DNA of 64,000 nucleotides, from contig CH000170.1 in assembly GCA_000149265.1 (NCBI GenBank), forward strand, positions 196,773 to 260,772. Direction: 5' to 3'. Numbering within the stretch: the stretch's first letter is position 1; each line of letters opens with the position of its first letter. The position numbers and the translations under genes are program-made. A model generated the notes under the pieces. The model worked only from the letters and a program-made list of their open reading frames with translations, did no database searches and had not been told where the DNA came from. This document shows positions 23,446 to 35,309 of this stretch, one piece after another. Origin of the DNA: Ciona savignyi. Its lineage: Eukaryota > Chordata > Ascidiacea > Phlebobranchia > Cionidae.

Positions 23446-24178
23446 GACTATTAGGAGAAGAACTGGGAACTGATAATCGTTTGTCATATTAAAGTCTTAC
23501 GTGAACAACTAGAATGGTCGATGTATTACTTGCGTCGAAGTGAGTTAATTCTCATACAACATCCCTTTATATAGCTTTCTCATGCCAAATACTAATAAAA
23601 TATTCTTTTTATTTTTATATATTTCAATTAAGAACGTTCTAAAAGAATATTAATTGGAACGTGTCCAGAATAATTGTGATAAAAGTGTTAAATTATTTAA
23701 CAAGATGACCCCCGAACTCCTTAAAGCGCATCATTATTTTATGGCGTAAAAATAATCCGCTGATTACGTTTGATCAAAAGGGAGTAAAAAGACTATTTAC
23801 ATCCTTTAATCAACTTGCAGCGACGATAGCACAAACCTAACTATGCATTGTATTGAGTCGTTCCACTTGGAAATACGTTTAGACGAGAACCCAATGTTTT
23901 AATTAGATCGTTATCACCAATTTTAATATTTTATAAATATGCGATCACACATGCAGACAGGAGCACTGCAGATCGGAATCACTTGAAATAATTCCCTTGA
24001 CTAAAAATTAGAAAACTTTAAATATAAGGTTGCTTACCCATTCCTGTTGAATTAAACAAATATACTGAAATTTAAAACTGCAAAATCAAGAATTTTTAGA
24101 AACAATTATTTTACACAAATGGGCATCGTCAATTTTTATTAATGAAATAGTTTAACTATGAAAAAACATAATATATTA

Positions 24179-24331
24179 TAGGATAGCATATTTATGTTTA
24201 TTACGGTAATGGGAAAACTGTAATGGCGTGATCACACGGGCAATCCCCAATCATTTCGCGCCCACCGTCGGAATATCGGAGCTATTACAGTGTTGTGTAT
24301 GATTGAGACGTTCCTTCAATTTAGTAGAAAC
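24179..24331 (-). repeat. SINE family 1, 3'-half fragment
   Basis: Starts ataggatagcatatttatgt, contains cacacgggcaatc and cggagctattacagtg, and ends in ttcaatttagtagaaac. The tRNA head is missing. Confidence 0.7.
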
Positions 24332-24440
24332 ACATAATATACTGTGCATAGACAATCTCCGTGGTAAGGACATAGCCAGCAAACAGTTTAGAACTTTAAA
24401 TCCTACGACCGTCACTATAGAGCTTTTCGGACTGAACAAT

Positions 24441-24551
24441 GTACGGTCGTGTAGCCGAATGATTAACGCGAACGATACATATACCGACTTTCATACAAAA
24501 ACCCGAGTAACGATCTGAAATTTTCACCGGTCAAGGTTTCGAACTAGCGAT
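24441..24551 (+). repeat. tRNA-derived SINE family 2
   Basis: Starts gtacggtcgtgtagccgaat, continues taacgcgaacgatacatata, and ends with a B-box-like aggtttcgaact. Same family as 10379-10483 and 56861-56975. Confidence 0.7.
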
Positions 24552-25307
24552 TAGCTCCTTAGTTAGACCGTCCACAGAAAATCGGTTGTGTTATCAATCA
24601 ATCCGGTCAAGAGATCGTTTAATCAGCTCTCGCTGTAAACACCACAACCTGGTGAAGTTTGGAGTCGAGAAGCGATCAATGAATTATTCGATTTATTCCA
24701 CATTGCAAATGTATGAAACAATAGATGGAAGGAAATACTGGTAATGGCGTCCTAGTAAAATCATACGGGAAAAAATAAATGCATCACATTATATTTTAAT
24801 CATTAATACAGAAATGGTGTCATAATTACAATTTAGGGATAATAAGGCACACTACATAGCTCAATATAAACATGTATATAGGTCATATTAATATGGGTAA
24901 TGAACTGTGTTAATAAATTTGTAAATATTACGTTAAAATTGTGTAAAAATGTTATTACTTCAACGGGTCAAGTGATTTTACATCGATTCTTAAAGTTTAT
25001 TTTACCTTCCGACATTCATGAATAAGCCAATTAAGACAGCATATATTTTAGCTGCGAAAAATGTTTTGTTCTTGTTCAGACTTGTCCTAATTTTTCGAAC
25101 TAATTTAAAAAGCTCTGGTTAGCTGTTACAAAACTGCACATCTACACAAAAAAATCTGGCGCGAAGACTGGCACTTTAGATTCCAATTATACCCACATTC
25201 GGAAATTACCATCATTGTCCATTGTTGCTCTTAATTAATTAAATTAGTTATACGAATGTTCCTTTGGGCCTTTACAAGTGTGTCAGTGGTTTCCATTATT
25301 TCAATTC

Positions 25308-28300
25308 TTATTTCAATTGGTTTTCCATTATTTCAAGTCTGAGAATTCGTTTAAGAACTTTTCCACTTCCTGATTTCGGTAACTCATCCAGAAATGTGAC
25401 GCCTCCACGTAGTTGCTTGAATGCAGCTAATTTATCTGGAAAAAAACTTCAATGATCCTTTATTTAAACTTATAGCAGTATAGGATAGGATAAAATGGGA
25501 TATTCATCTTTATCCCCGTGAATGGGAAAACCAAGGGGATTAACACACGGGCAATCGTCAGATCACCTCGCGCCCATCGTCGGATTACCGGAGCTATTGC
25601 AGTGTGTTGTATCTGACATACACGTTTCTTCAATTTGATAGAACCCATTAATCCGCTGGGTTCAGGCAATGTCCGTAAAGTGCCTTTCCCAAGAACACAA
25701 CCGACTAGCTAGCGACCAGTTTCGCACCTACAACCTTTCAAATGAAAGGCGACGCACTTAACCGTTAGACCAACGGGCCGGACAACTGTTTAATTCTCAA
25801 GTTTAAATCAAAGGATATTGAACATAACAACGAACCTTGTACAAATCGGTTGACTTCATCCGCTGTTAAACTGGGATCGTTCTTTACAACAAACGCTTTT
25901 GGGACTTCACCATTACAGCCAACATCATCTGAAACACCGACCACCCCTACATCGGCAATTTTAGGATGTTGGATGAGAACGGTTTCAATTTCAAAAGGTG
26001 AAACTTTCAAAATAGTTTAAAGCATTTGTTTCTAATTATGTCTCCTCTAAATTAGAATAAAATACGTTTCCTATTTTAACCTGAACTCCCGCTATTTTTA
26101 TGACATCTTTAAGTCGATGAGTGATATAAATATTGCCATCCTCATCGAAGTATCCGATATCACCAGTTTTTAACCATCCATCGCCATCGAACATTTTCTT
26201 TGTAGCTTCTGGGTTTTTGTAATAGCCCTTTGCCATCTGCAAACATTTGACAATAACTTTTAGTTATTTTTTACTAAATTGTACGTTGACGCACGAAATA
26301 TAATCAACTCCTTGTTTGGAGTTTCTCTTAATACATTTTGTTAAGCATACCTTCTGGTTTTGAACACGATCTAATGACACCATGTACATCATAGAAGCAT
26401 TTTTAAAACTCTTTCTTTAAAAAAATGCAAATTCTTTAAAATTCTGTATATATATTTAAATAAAATAGTGTTTTGTATTATTTCGTACAATAATATAAAT
26501 TTATAACTAAATACATGGAATTCGTATTAGACATTTACCTGAGGCCCTTTGACGAGGATCTCCCCCTTTTCATTAGCATTAAGCTTCTTTCTTGTTTCAA
26601 TTTCAACCACCTTCATTAGTAAGATTTACTTTTAAACTTTACCACGCAAATAAACTAGAATGATGACCGCATGTTGACAACCATTGTATGTAACATCACA
26701 TTTACTTAAATGTTGGAATATACATCTAATTTTATTAATTTTGTTTGAGCACACAAAAACTGATGGGCCCGCGAGTTATTAAACCAAACTTAATTTAAAC
26801 TAAACAAACATTCATATATAGTAATATGATATGTATGCAATTCTTTATCTTTATTAAGCAGAACTGCAACCTCGTTATACGACACGTTACTATCCACTGA
26901 ACCATTTTCCTGGCGCTATCAATAAAATTTAAAAGTCTAATATTTAACAGCAAAGTCTTAACAAATATTATTACTGCATTTCATCCTGTAACAGTGTTTA
27001 TGGCAATTTAATATGTTCTTCTTGTGTGTCAATTTAGACATTCCCTAACAGTTAAGCAGAGTTATTGTATATCTCCTAAATATATTTTAGACTTGCAATA
27101 TGTAACCATTAATATACGATAGTTAACACCAAGTGTACTTTTGTTAATCATTTTATTATTTTGTTTTAGTTACCGCAATACAATAAAAGGACAAACAGAT
27201 TTTGCGCGTATCCGATTATAAAGGCCAGGCTCGTACTTGGGTAAAGTACGGCCGAAACAGCAAGACATAGGCACGCTAAGTGTTAAATCTTCCAAATCCC
27301 TACAAAACCATTATATGAAATAAACGGCAAAACCAATGGTGTTTTTTTACAATGGGGTTTATAAAAATTAGTTCGACATATATTTAATCTGTTACCTTTA
27401 GGTTAACGTTCGGCAAAAGAAATCCGACGGAGCCTAGTTTAGATAAAGTGGAGTCGAATGAAGTTACAGGAAGTGCTTCTGTAAGTCCGTAACCTAAAAA
27501 GGCAATTTAAAATATTATAAATTAAATTGATATTCACTTTATCTTACTCTCAATCAAACGTTGAACGCCCAATTTTGACTTAACGAGAAGTTTCACTTCT
27601 TCTAATGTGGTTGCTGCCCCAGTAGCGATCTCTACAATACCACCAAAATCTCCTTTTTGAACATCTGCAGACTTTACTAGATCAAGTAACACTGATGCAT
27701 AGATGTTCAAATGTGATACCTGCCATCCGTAATTGGTTTACATTAGTAAATCAAATACCACTTACAACTTAATGGATATTTCACTTACGTTGTACTTTTT
27801 TATGGCCTGAAGTAGCTGATCCCGATTGTATTCAGAAGGTATCACATGTGCACAGCCTTGTATTAAGTGAGTGAATTTTAACTGTGCGTTTGTTTGCGAT
27901 ATCTGGTTTCTTTCTGTCTAATCATAAATATCCTATTTAACACACCGCGATAGATCTGATAACCCCACGGTGGGTATACGGTAATGTGACATAAGTCTGT
28001 GTAATAAGCCCGTCTTGTTTTCCTATTTTATGAAATAAACATAAATATTCAATCTTCTCTACGACTAACTTGCACAACTGCAAAATTGCAACCACGCCGT
28101 AGTTTGTCAGTTGCGTCAACTTTGGTGGGCCGGTTGTTCCACTTGAGCTCAGTAGGAACAAATCATCGTTGTGGATGTCAATTTCTACATCTGGAACTCC
28201 TACAAGAGAGTAGTGCATTTCTATCACACAAATTTATGAACTAACGTACTTTCATCTGAACCGATCTCCAAAAATTCATTAAAAGCGTTTTCTTTTTCAT

Positions 28301-29821
28301 TTGGTCCGAACATGTAAATCTAAATAATTTGGTTTGTTTTAGAATGTAAATAAAGATGTCAGGTAGATAACGATCTAAGTCTAAGCTGTTTTAAACAATT
28401 TCAACTTTAGACAACATCTTGTTAAGGGTTAAAGAATTGAAACTACAGCAATACTTTTAGTGGATATTGCTCGAACCACTGTATAAATGGGTTGTACTAT
28501 ATTAAAAATACGTTTTAAATATACACAACAGATTAAAAAAGCTCGACGGTGTATGCAAAGTAATCTGATAATTCCGTGTGGTAACGTCCTTTGCGTTTTC
28601 CAATTTGCGAGATAACATTCCATCCAATACTATGTTTGTTTCGTTAAAATAGGTGTGAGATCTACAAACATACAAAATAATCAACTGAAACATATTCTTA
28701 GTCATCCGACCTGTATTTCTTCTTTCTTTAAAAAAGATAGTAATTTGGTCTTCAAATGAGAAGTGACGAACAGGAATTTCGGTTCAACAATTAAAAACTG
28801 GCTTTTAACTTCTTCTGTGGATTAACGTAAGCGTGTCAGCCAATTTAAATAGTTTAACCTCACATAGGCAAACAAATTTTGCTTGTACTGATATGTTATT
28901 TATTGTATTTACAGAAAACCGCTATTGCTTATATAAAACGACAAGAAACCTATCACGAACATTCCGAATAAATAGAATATAAGGTCCATTTTCCTAATCG
29001 ATTTAATAAAACTATTTAAATATATTTTATTTAAAAAAAATACAGCGTTCGGTGGAAGGGTACTAATCCTCCTCTGCTACCTTTGTTTTTATTGCACAAC
29101 TCCTTTTGGCCATGACCAGTAAATATAACCTAAAAAAGCACCTTCTGTATAATAGTAGTTAATAGGAACTATGGTAGCTCCACATAAAGCAAGCGCTAAA
29201 ACCAAAATCTTTTGTTGACAGGAATTTGGACACAAAACACCGGCAACATCCCCACGTCTGATACCCTTCTTGTACAATGCGCTTGCGCATTTGCAAGTTT
29301 CCTCGTAGATTCGACTGAAAGTATATTCTTCCCCGCCATTAGCAATATCCACCTGAACAAATTTATAACGTGCTGTCAAGTTAAATGCAAAAAAAACAAA
29401 TTACTATATTTATTACCCACGCCAACTTGTTACCATACGCTTCAATAGTTTGAAGTACGAATTTACCAAACGGAACAGTCGGTATAACTATATCTGGATA
29501 TAAGCTTTTAGGACACATAACTAGCAGACTTATGTTTAACTAGCCAACCACTTAAAATAAGTATGGTCACTTAAAATAAATATAGTCTGCTAAATAGTCT
29601 GATGCCGTGCGTAAGAAAGTCAAGACTGCAAAACTTTGTGGTTAAACGTACGTACCACACCAAAGCAAACATTACTATCAATTGTGTTTGCCCATGCTTG
29701 GATGTTTGTTACCATGTGAATGTACAGAGCACAGCCAATGATTATAAAAAGAAGGATCTGAAACACGCTTGAATGATTTCCCGTTGTAAAGTCCCAAACG
29801 AGTTTCTGCACCGTCACGCAT
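25308..29821 (-). CDS. Acyl-CoA synthetase / 4-coumarate-CoA-ligase-like (ANL family), possibly incomplete
   Basis: ATP-dependent adenylate-forming enzyme that activates a carboxylic acid to its CoA thioester. Exons: 29713-29821 (start), 29142-29372, 28711-28814, 28250-28319, 28070-28199, 27789-27913, 27548-27719, 27396-27493, 26539-26610, 26081-26236, 25836-26003, 25308-25435; about 521 codons. Motifs in order: P-loop [10 protein letters not shown] (28.1 kb), [10 protein letters not shown] (27.4 kb), GEILVKGPQ then [29 protein letters not shown], hinge and motif [13 protein letters not shown], and C-terminal [14 protein letters not shown] with the acylation Lys. The segment that normally follows the P-loop helix (the FFHxYG-type A4 region) is missing; a SINE fragment fills that intron. 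The 26081/25836 junction is off by one base at canonical sites. The protein may be divergent, alternatively spliced or a recent pseudogene; all other exons are open. Confidence 0.82.
25480..25783 (-). repeat. tRNA-derived SINE family 1 (near full length)
   Basis: Minus-strand copy in the last intron of the acyl-CoA synthetase gene. It has the taggatagga tail at left, the blocks accggagctattgcagtgtg and acccattaatccgctgggtt, and the tRNA-like head gttagaccaacgggccgg at right. Confidence 0.9.
27936..28058 (+). repeat. SINE family 1, 3'-half fragment
   Basis: Reads caccgcgatagatctgataa, then ccccacggtgggtat and ataaacataaatattcaatc, matching the 3' half of the family with many substitutions. 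It fills most of the 156-bp intron where the synthetase should encode its A4 region. Confidence 0.65.
28426..28530 (+). repeat. Degenerate SINE family 1 fragment
   Basis: The order of degraded blocks (gatattgctcgaaccactgt, aatgggttgtactata, acacaaca) follows the middle of the family. Lies in an acyl-CoA synthetase intron. Confidence 0.3.
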
Positions 29822-30480
29822 GAAAATATGGCAGAAAATCCGTTGCCAAATACTGTTGTTTGTTCATTTTTAACGAGTTTTGCAATTTAGCCTCTTAACA
29901 TTACTATCTAGTGCAGGAATTGGACAGTTTGAATTTATAAACGGTCAAATAATAACAAAATGGGTATTTTTTGTACCGCCTATTATTGTTTATATTTTTT
30001 TTATATTGGTACAGCCAGCAGTGATTTAGAAACCATATATATTTGTCCTTGGTACAAGATATCACTTATCCAGCAGTTTTCTGGTATTGTGGCTTCCGAC
30101 TCAAAACCTCACAATATGATGTGACGCCGATTGAGTTTATCGTTACAAAAGGCGTTTATGAAATCACACACCCGTCATATCGAACACAAGTTACACTTGT
30201 TATTGTGATGTAATATTGGCCTTAATAAAACGTAGTTCAACACAAGGGGTGTCGGCAACCCTGACGCGTGTGTGCGGCCGCACGCACCAGAAAGATAATG
30301 ATCGATAACTAGGAGTAGATATATTTTATCAAAGATGATACGAGCTCAATCGACCAATGAAAAAACATCGCAAATTACCAAGCTAACGTTGCCAAACTTG
30401 AATACCGACGATTTCTCTGTAATAAAGTCGATGACCAGGCAGTGACGACTTTTCCATTGATTTCAACACAATATTCAACT
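29822..30480. other. Upstream region of the acyl-CoA synthetase gene
   Basis: Expected to hold the promoter of the minus-strand synthetase. No recognisable gene or repeat; one short GC-rich patch (cgtgtgtgcggccgcacgca) near 30265. Confidence 0.4.
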
Positions 30481-30484
30481 TTAC

Positions 30485-30925
30485 ATCTTTTTTTTTTCTT
30501 TATTTTTTCGTCAAACACTTGACAGGCATGGCTTGTGGCTCCGTCATCTACCAGAAGGAGTAATGGAATCGCAATGAAAATTTGTCATTTGTTAGACCAA
30601 CTACATGGTCTAGATAAAATTTTTTTGGGTAATATACCCAGGGCAATTTCCCTGAGAGGTAAAAAAACAAAACGATATTTTTATCAAAAAATTAGCTTTT
30701 TGGGGCATAGCGGTTGAACGGCCTCTCTATATTTGTTTAAATTTGGTAAATTGTAATTGCATTAGCCACTGATATAACACTTAAAAAAAATTAAAAAATT
30801 ACCTAGGGAAATACCCTAAAAATAAGATTTTGTTCTTAAATCATGATTTTGACTGGCATGGCTTGTGGCCCCGACATCTACTAGAAACAGTAATGGAATC
30901 GCAATGAAAATGTTACACTTTTAGG
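30485..30925 (+). repeat. Composite 330-bp-unit element, truncated copy
   Basis: T-rich start followed by one full unit beginning at 30521 (gacaggcatggcttgtggct) and the start of a second at 30851. Homology stops near 30925, where unrelated sequence begins. Confidence 0.75.
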
Positions 30926-31524
30926 CAGGGTTCTCGATAACCTGCAGTCAGCAGCTCTTACCGATATGTATAAATGCTTGTATTCACGTAAGCAGTATAA
31001 AATCACAACTCCACCAAAACACAATGCAGTGGTCACATATAAAAGCAAATAGGCGGTAAAGTAAACGGTTTTTTAGAGGGAAGTATAGAGATAAGGCGAC
31101 AGGTAATTACCAATCAACGCACGCACCGAAATCACGCATCAAGATAACATTGTAACACTCTCCCCCTCTTAAAATATTGTGTCTCCAGACACAATCCAAA
31201 TATTCGACGATAACAAAAAACAACAACAAAAGTGTATTTAAACCAAAAAAAACTTAATTGCAAACGTAAAATATTTAAAAAATAAGTGCTAAAAAATAAG
31301 TACAGAAGTGACAAAGAAGTAAATACACAATACAAACATGAATAGTGCTCATCGTCGTTCAACGTCCGGAAAATACGTCGGTCTTTGTCTTGCGCGTTGA
31401 GGTCGCTCGTTCGTGTTTACGGTTTGTGATGGGGTGTTTTGTGCGTATTGGCATACACATGCTTCTGCTGGCATATTATTATGGGTCCCAATTGAAAAAT
31501 TGGGACACATATTGTTTTTGTACG

Positions 31525-31574
31525 TTTTTTTTTCTTTTTTTTTCTTTTTTTTTCTTTTTTTTTCTTTTTTTTTC
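31525..31574 (+). repeat. Minisatellite (TTTTTTTTTC)x5
   Basis: Five perfect 10-bp units just before the first 330-bp unit. The equivalent place in the reversed copy (about 61735-61770) is only a loose A-rich run. Confidence 0.95.
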
Positions 31575-31658
31575 GTCAAAGGTTGGACTGGCATGGCATG
31601 TCGCCCCGACATCTACCAGAAGGAATAATGGAATCATAATAACCTTGGCCATTCGTTA

Positions 31659-33665
31659 AGGGCTCCACACACATATAGCGTTTCGCGTCAAAACCTCGCG
31701 TCTGCCGTAAAACTTCTTGCGTCGGGTCATGCACACACTCGCGCCAGACAAACGCAAGTCGAGAGAAGTGGCTCAATAGCGTCAAACGTCAGAGTTAAAA
31801 ATATTTTAACTTTTGCGCAAGACGCAATAGGTAGGAAAATGAAAGAGACACTGTTTTAAGTTGATTATTTCAATTAAAATCACAGGTAGACCAGAGAATA
31901 AGTAAATAAGGATTATTTAAGTATAGCATTATAACAATTATTTGTTTAGTTGGTTTTAAATATCATTTATACTAAGTTTTAGCCCAATTTTTGTATGACA
32001 TAGATCCAAAAATGTCAAAAACAGATTTTAATGAGTTACTGATTAATTTGGTATAAGCAAGTCCTCATCTGTATGATTCAAAGAATCAGTATTATAAGGA
32101 TACAATGAGAAAAGAAAATAACTGGACTTACATTAGTGGCCAAATAGGAGAACCAGGTACGGTACCGGTAGTTTATTGTTTAATATGGGTTTATTTTATG
32201 TGTGAATTGAAACACAATGTTTGTTGAAATTCGTGTTGAACATTTATTAGCAGAGGCATGTATGATGATATGGAGAAGTTTAAGGGATAGATTTTCAAGA
32301 GAGAAAAAAAAGCGGATAAATGAAAGTGAGCGGTTCTGGTGCGGCCACATGTTCAACATGGGAACATGATGAAAATATGCAATTTTTGCAAGATCACCTT
32401 TGTCACCGATTGTAAGTACCGGTATCGGTTTGTATTGTTTATAAAATGTAACATGTTTCCATTAAATAATACAGTTAGCACACATTGCTTGAACCAAGTA
32501 CAGGTACCAGTAGTTTAATAGGTTTAACAAGTATACTGGTGAAGTAATAACTAACAGGCACACATGACACAACACAGGGATAGTTCTGGTAAACTAAACA
32601 CCCCAACAGAACTATCTATCCGTGACGTCAACAATAGATTGCCCTTCGCCTGCTGAATCGCTGCAGTCTGCACAACAGCACAAAAGAAGAAAGCTGGATT
32701 TTAAAGTTGATTTGCAGGTGGTTATTTTCATATTGTACATAACTTGTTTGTGTGTAAACAACTTTGTTTACCATTGTACATCGGTTTATTTTGCTCTTGC
32801 AATGTCTAATTGAAAATATTCAGATTTATGTGGACCACTACCAGTTAATTTTTTATTAATCGTTATTTGATTCTAGATATCCACAGCTCTAATAACCACT
32901 CACTTTATTACTAGGAAGACCTCATACATATTCTGGAGAGAAATTCCGAATATATGAAACAGTGCAGCTCAGGCCAACATTGTGCAGGATGATATGTATG
33001 ATAGTTTTGGAAAATTTACTGTTGCTAAACTATGTAGTCTCAATGGAAACAGCCGATGAAGCTATGGCTGAAATTGTGCAGATATTGTTAACTCTGTAAC
33101 TTTCATATTGAACATACCAGTCATTGTAAATGCAAAATTTGTTATTTGGTATCAATGAACTGTAAAGCATGCAGCTAGTTGTAAATAATATTTTTATTTA
33201 TATTTCAGTGTTATTATATTTCTTCAGTCATATACACTGCCTTTCCAAGCCAACTGTAATAGTTAATTTTTCATTTCATAGCACTGTATTGCTCTTTCTT
33301 CGTTTGATATTTTGCAATAAAAATAAATGTCAAGTAAGTTGTTTGTTATATGAAAATGATGTAAAAAAAAAAAAAAAAAACATAAGTAAAAAAAAATAGT
33401 GGTTATATGTCTAGAAACATGTGACAATAAAGTGAAGAGATTGGACATTATATTTTGCTTAATTCGTTTTTTACTGGTCAAAACAATCGTTCTAATGGCC
33501 AGTAAACAAAACCACGTGGGAATGTTTTGACGCAATACGTCATCATGAACGCGAGTGTGTGTGCATGGTCTCGCGTCTCTCTAAAACGCAACGCCTGACG
33601 AGAAGGATGACGAGACGCGAGAAACGCGAAGGATTGCGCAAAACGCTATATGTGTGTGGAGCGCT
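31659..33665 (+). mobile_element. PIF/Harbinger-type DNA transposon, non-autonomous, 2007 bp
   Basis: Terminal inverted repeats: left AGGGCTCCACACACATATAG, right end reading inward AGCGCTCCACACACATATAG. Subterminal sequence continues in the same GCG-rich style. The flanks carry a 3-bp target duplication TTA (31656-31658 and 33666-33668), as expected for the family. Removing the element and one TTA restores an uninterrupted 330-bp repeat unit matching its neighbours at the junction. It carries a broken MADF/BESS gene but no DDE transposase, so it would depend on an enzyme supplied elsewhere. Confidence 0.88.
32012..33099 (+). pseudogene. MADF-BESS (Myb/SANT-like) protein of the Harbinger element, broken
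   Basis: Harbinger elements usually encode a transposase and a DNA-binding partner; this is the partner type. Pieces: 32012-32156 (MSKTDFNELLINLV, an in-frame stop, then ASPHLYDSKNQYYKDT and NNWTYISGQIGEP); intron to 32250; from 32251 EACMMIWRSLRDRFSREKKK; then a shift of frame into KVSGSGAATCSTWEHDENMQ; a later exon to 32716 (SAQQHKRRKLDFKVDL); and a BESS-like end FGKFTVAKLCSL with, in another frame, DEAMAEIVQILLTL and a stop at 33097-33099. One stop and at least two frameshifts make it non-functional. Confidence 0.72.
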
Positions 33666-35309
33666 TTAGACAACATGGTCTAGACATGCAGAAACCAAAA
33701 TTTTGGGTAATCAATCAAGGGGAATTCCTGGGAGGTTAAAAACCAAAACAGTATTTTTTGTGAAAAATTTAGCTTTTTGTGGCATTGCGCTTGAACGGCT
33801 TCTCCAATTTTAATCATATTTGGTGAAAAGTAAGTGTATTAGTTACTGATTTAACACTTATAAGAAATAAATAATTTACCTAGGATAATACCCTAAAAAT
33901 TCGATTTTGTACTGAAATCATGATTGTGACAGGCATGCCATGTCGCCCCAACATCTACCAGAAGGAGTAATGGAATCGCAATGAAAATTGGTCATTTTTT
34001 AGACAACATGGTTTAGATATGCAGAAACCAAAATGTTGGGTGATAAATCCAGGGGAATTCCCCTGGGACGTTAAAAACCAAAACGCTATTTGTTTCTAAA
34101 AAATAGCCTTTTTTGGGCATAGCACTTAAACGGATGTTACAATTTGAATTAGATTTTGTGGAATGTAAGTGCATTAGTCACTGATTTAACACTTGGAAGA
34201 AATAATAAAATTACCTAGGGAAATATCCCCAAAATAGGATATGTTCTCAAATCATGGTTGTGACAAGCATGCCATGTCGCTTCGACATCTATCAAAGGGA
34301 GTAATAAAATCGCAATGAAAATTGGACATTTGTAAGACAACATGAGTTTAGATATGGAGAAACCAAAATTTTGGCTAATGAATCCAGGGGGATTCCCCTG
34401 AGACGTTAAAAACCGAAACGTTTTTTTTTCGAATAAATGAGCTTTTGGGAGCACAGCGCTCGAACGGCTGCTCTAATTTTGATCAGATTCGGTAAAATGT
34501 TAGACCATTAGACACTCTGTGCAAATTTAAAAAAAAACATATACTTAGGGTAATTTCTTGAAAACGAAGATATATTCCTGAATTACTATTGTGACAGGCA
34601 TGCCATATTGCACTGACATCTTCAATAAGCAGTTTACAAATCAGATTAAAATTTTAAGAATTGTTACATAACATGAGTCACTTATAAAACCAGAAACTTA
34701 TCTATTAAACCCAGGGGAATTTTCTGAAACCATGAAAAACTAAATCGGGCTGTTTTGGGAATTTAACTTCATTTCACTACAACGCTTGAAAAGAAGCTTT
34801 AATTTAAAACATTTGTGGTGAAATGTTCGTAAATTTAGGACGTTTATCTTTTATTTAACTGCACATGGAAAATAAGTTTGGTTGGTTAACTATGGGACCC
34901 ATGCGTTTATGCTTGCAGAAACAATCTACATACTCGGTGTATAAAATACAAATTGTGGTTAGTGACCCTGTAGCATGAATATATGACATAAAGCATGTGT
35001 TTTACAAATAGTGGTGGTTAAACACGTGGTTGACACTCTTTAGTTGTAACATCATTTGCTTTCCTATTTCTATCCAAGGAGCATTGGTCCTGGTTAAGGT
35101 TTAGATTCAATACTAGAACGTGTGAACCAGGTGTTTCTCCACCACTATTTGTGAAACACACTTTGTATTCTATATATTCTTGCTGGTAGGGTATCTAAGA
35201 AAATCATTTCTTCAAAACACTTGTCATGTGTGCATCCGTCTTAATGCCTGAACATATATTTTCACCTGTGAGAAATGTAAAATTAAAATTAAAAGTACCC
35301 AACACAGTA

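Larger units (their letters stand above)
23450..25307. other. Intergenic AT-rich region with SINE fragments
   Basis: No gene recognised. It contains SINE pieces at 24179-24331 and 24441-24551. The remainder shows no repeat or coding signal that I can support. Confidence 0.5.
31487..35041 (+). repeat. Composite element of about 330-bp tandem units
   Basis: Starts near a short palindrome (cccaattgaaaaattggg), then an acacatattg and T-rich segment, then tandem units whose first word gac(a/t)ggcatg occurs at 31586, 33928, 34262 and 34593. Subtracting the Harbinger insert and its target duplication, the spacings are about 332, 334 and 331 bp. It ends in a tail with ggtggttaaacacgtggttg then acactctttag. 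A related copy lies reversed at 60719-61795. No protein is encoded. It may be a non-autonomous rolling-circle-type or other element with a satellite core; the class is not established. Confidence 0.7.

Noticed and set aside
28429..28705. Minus-strand frames that could be a synthetase exon
   Set aside because: The exons 28711-28814 and 28250-28319 join directly in phase and in family order, and the segment overlaps a degenerate SINE.
31349..31612. Frames across the T9C minisatellite (poly-Lys or poly-Phe)
   Set aside because: Generated by the tandem repeat itself.
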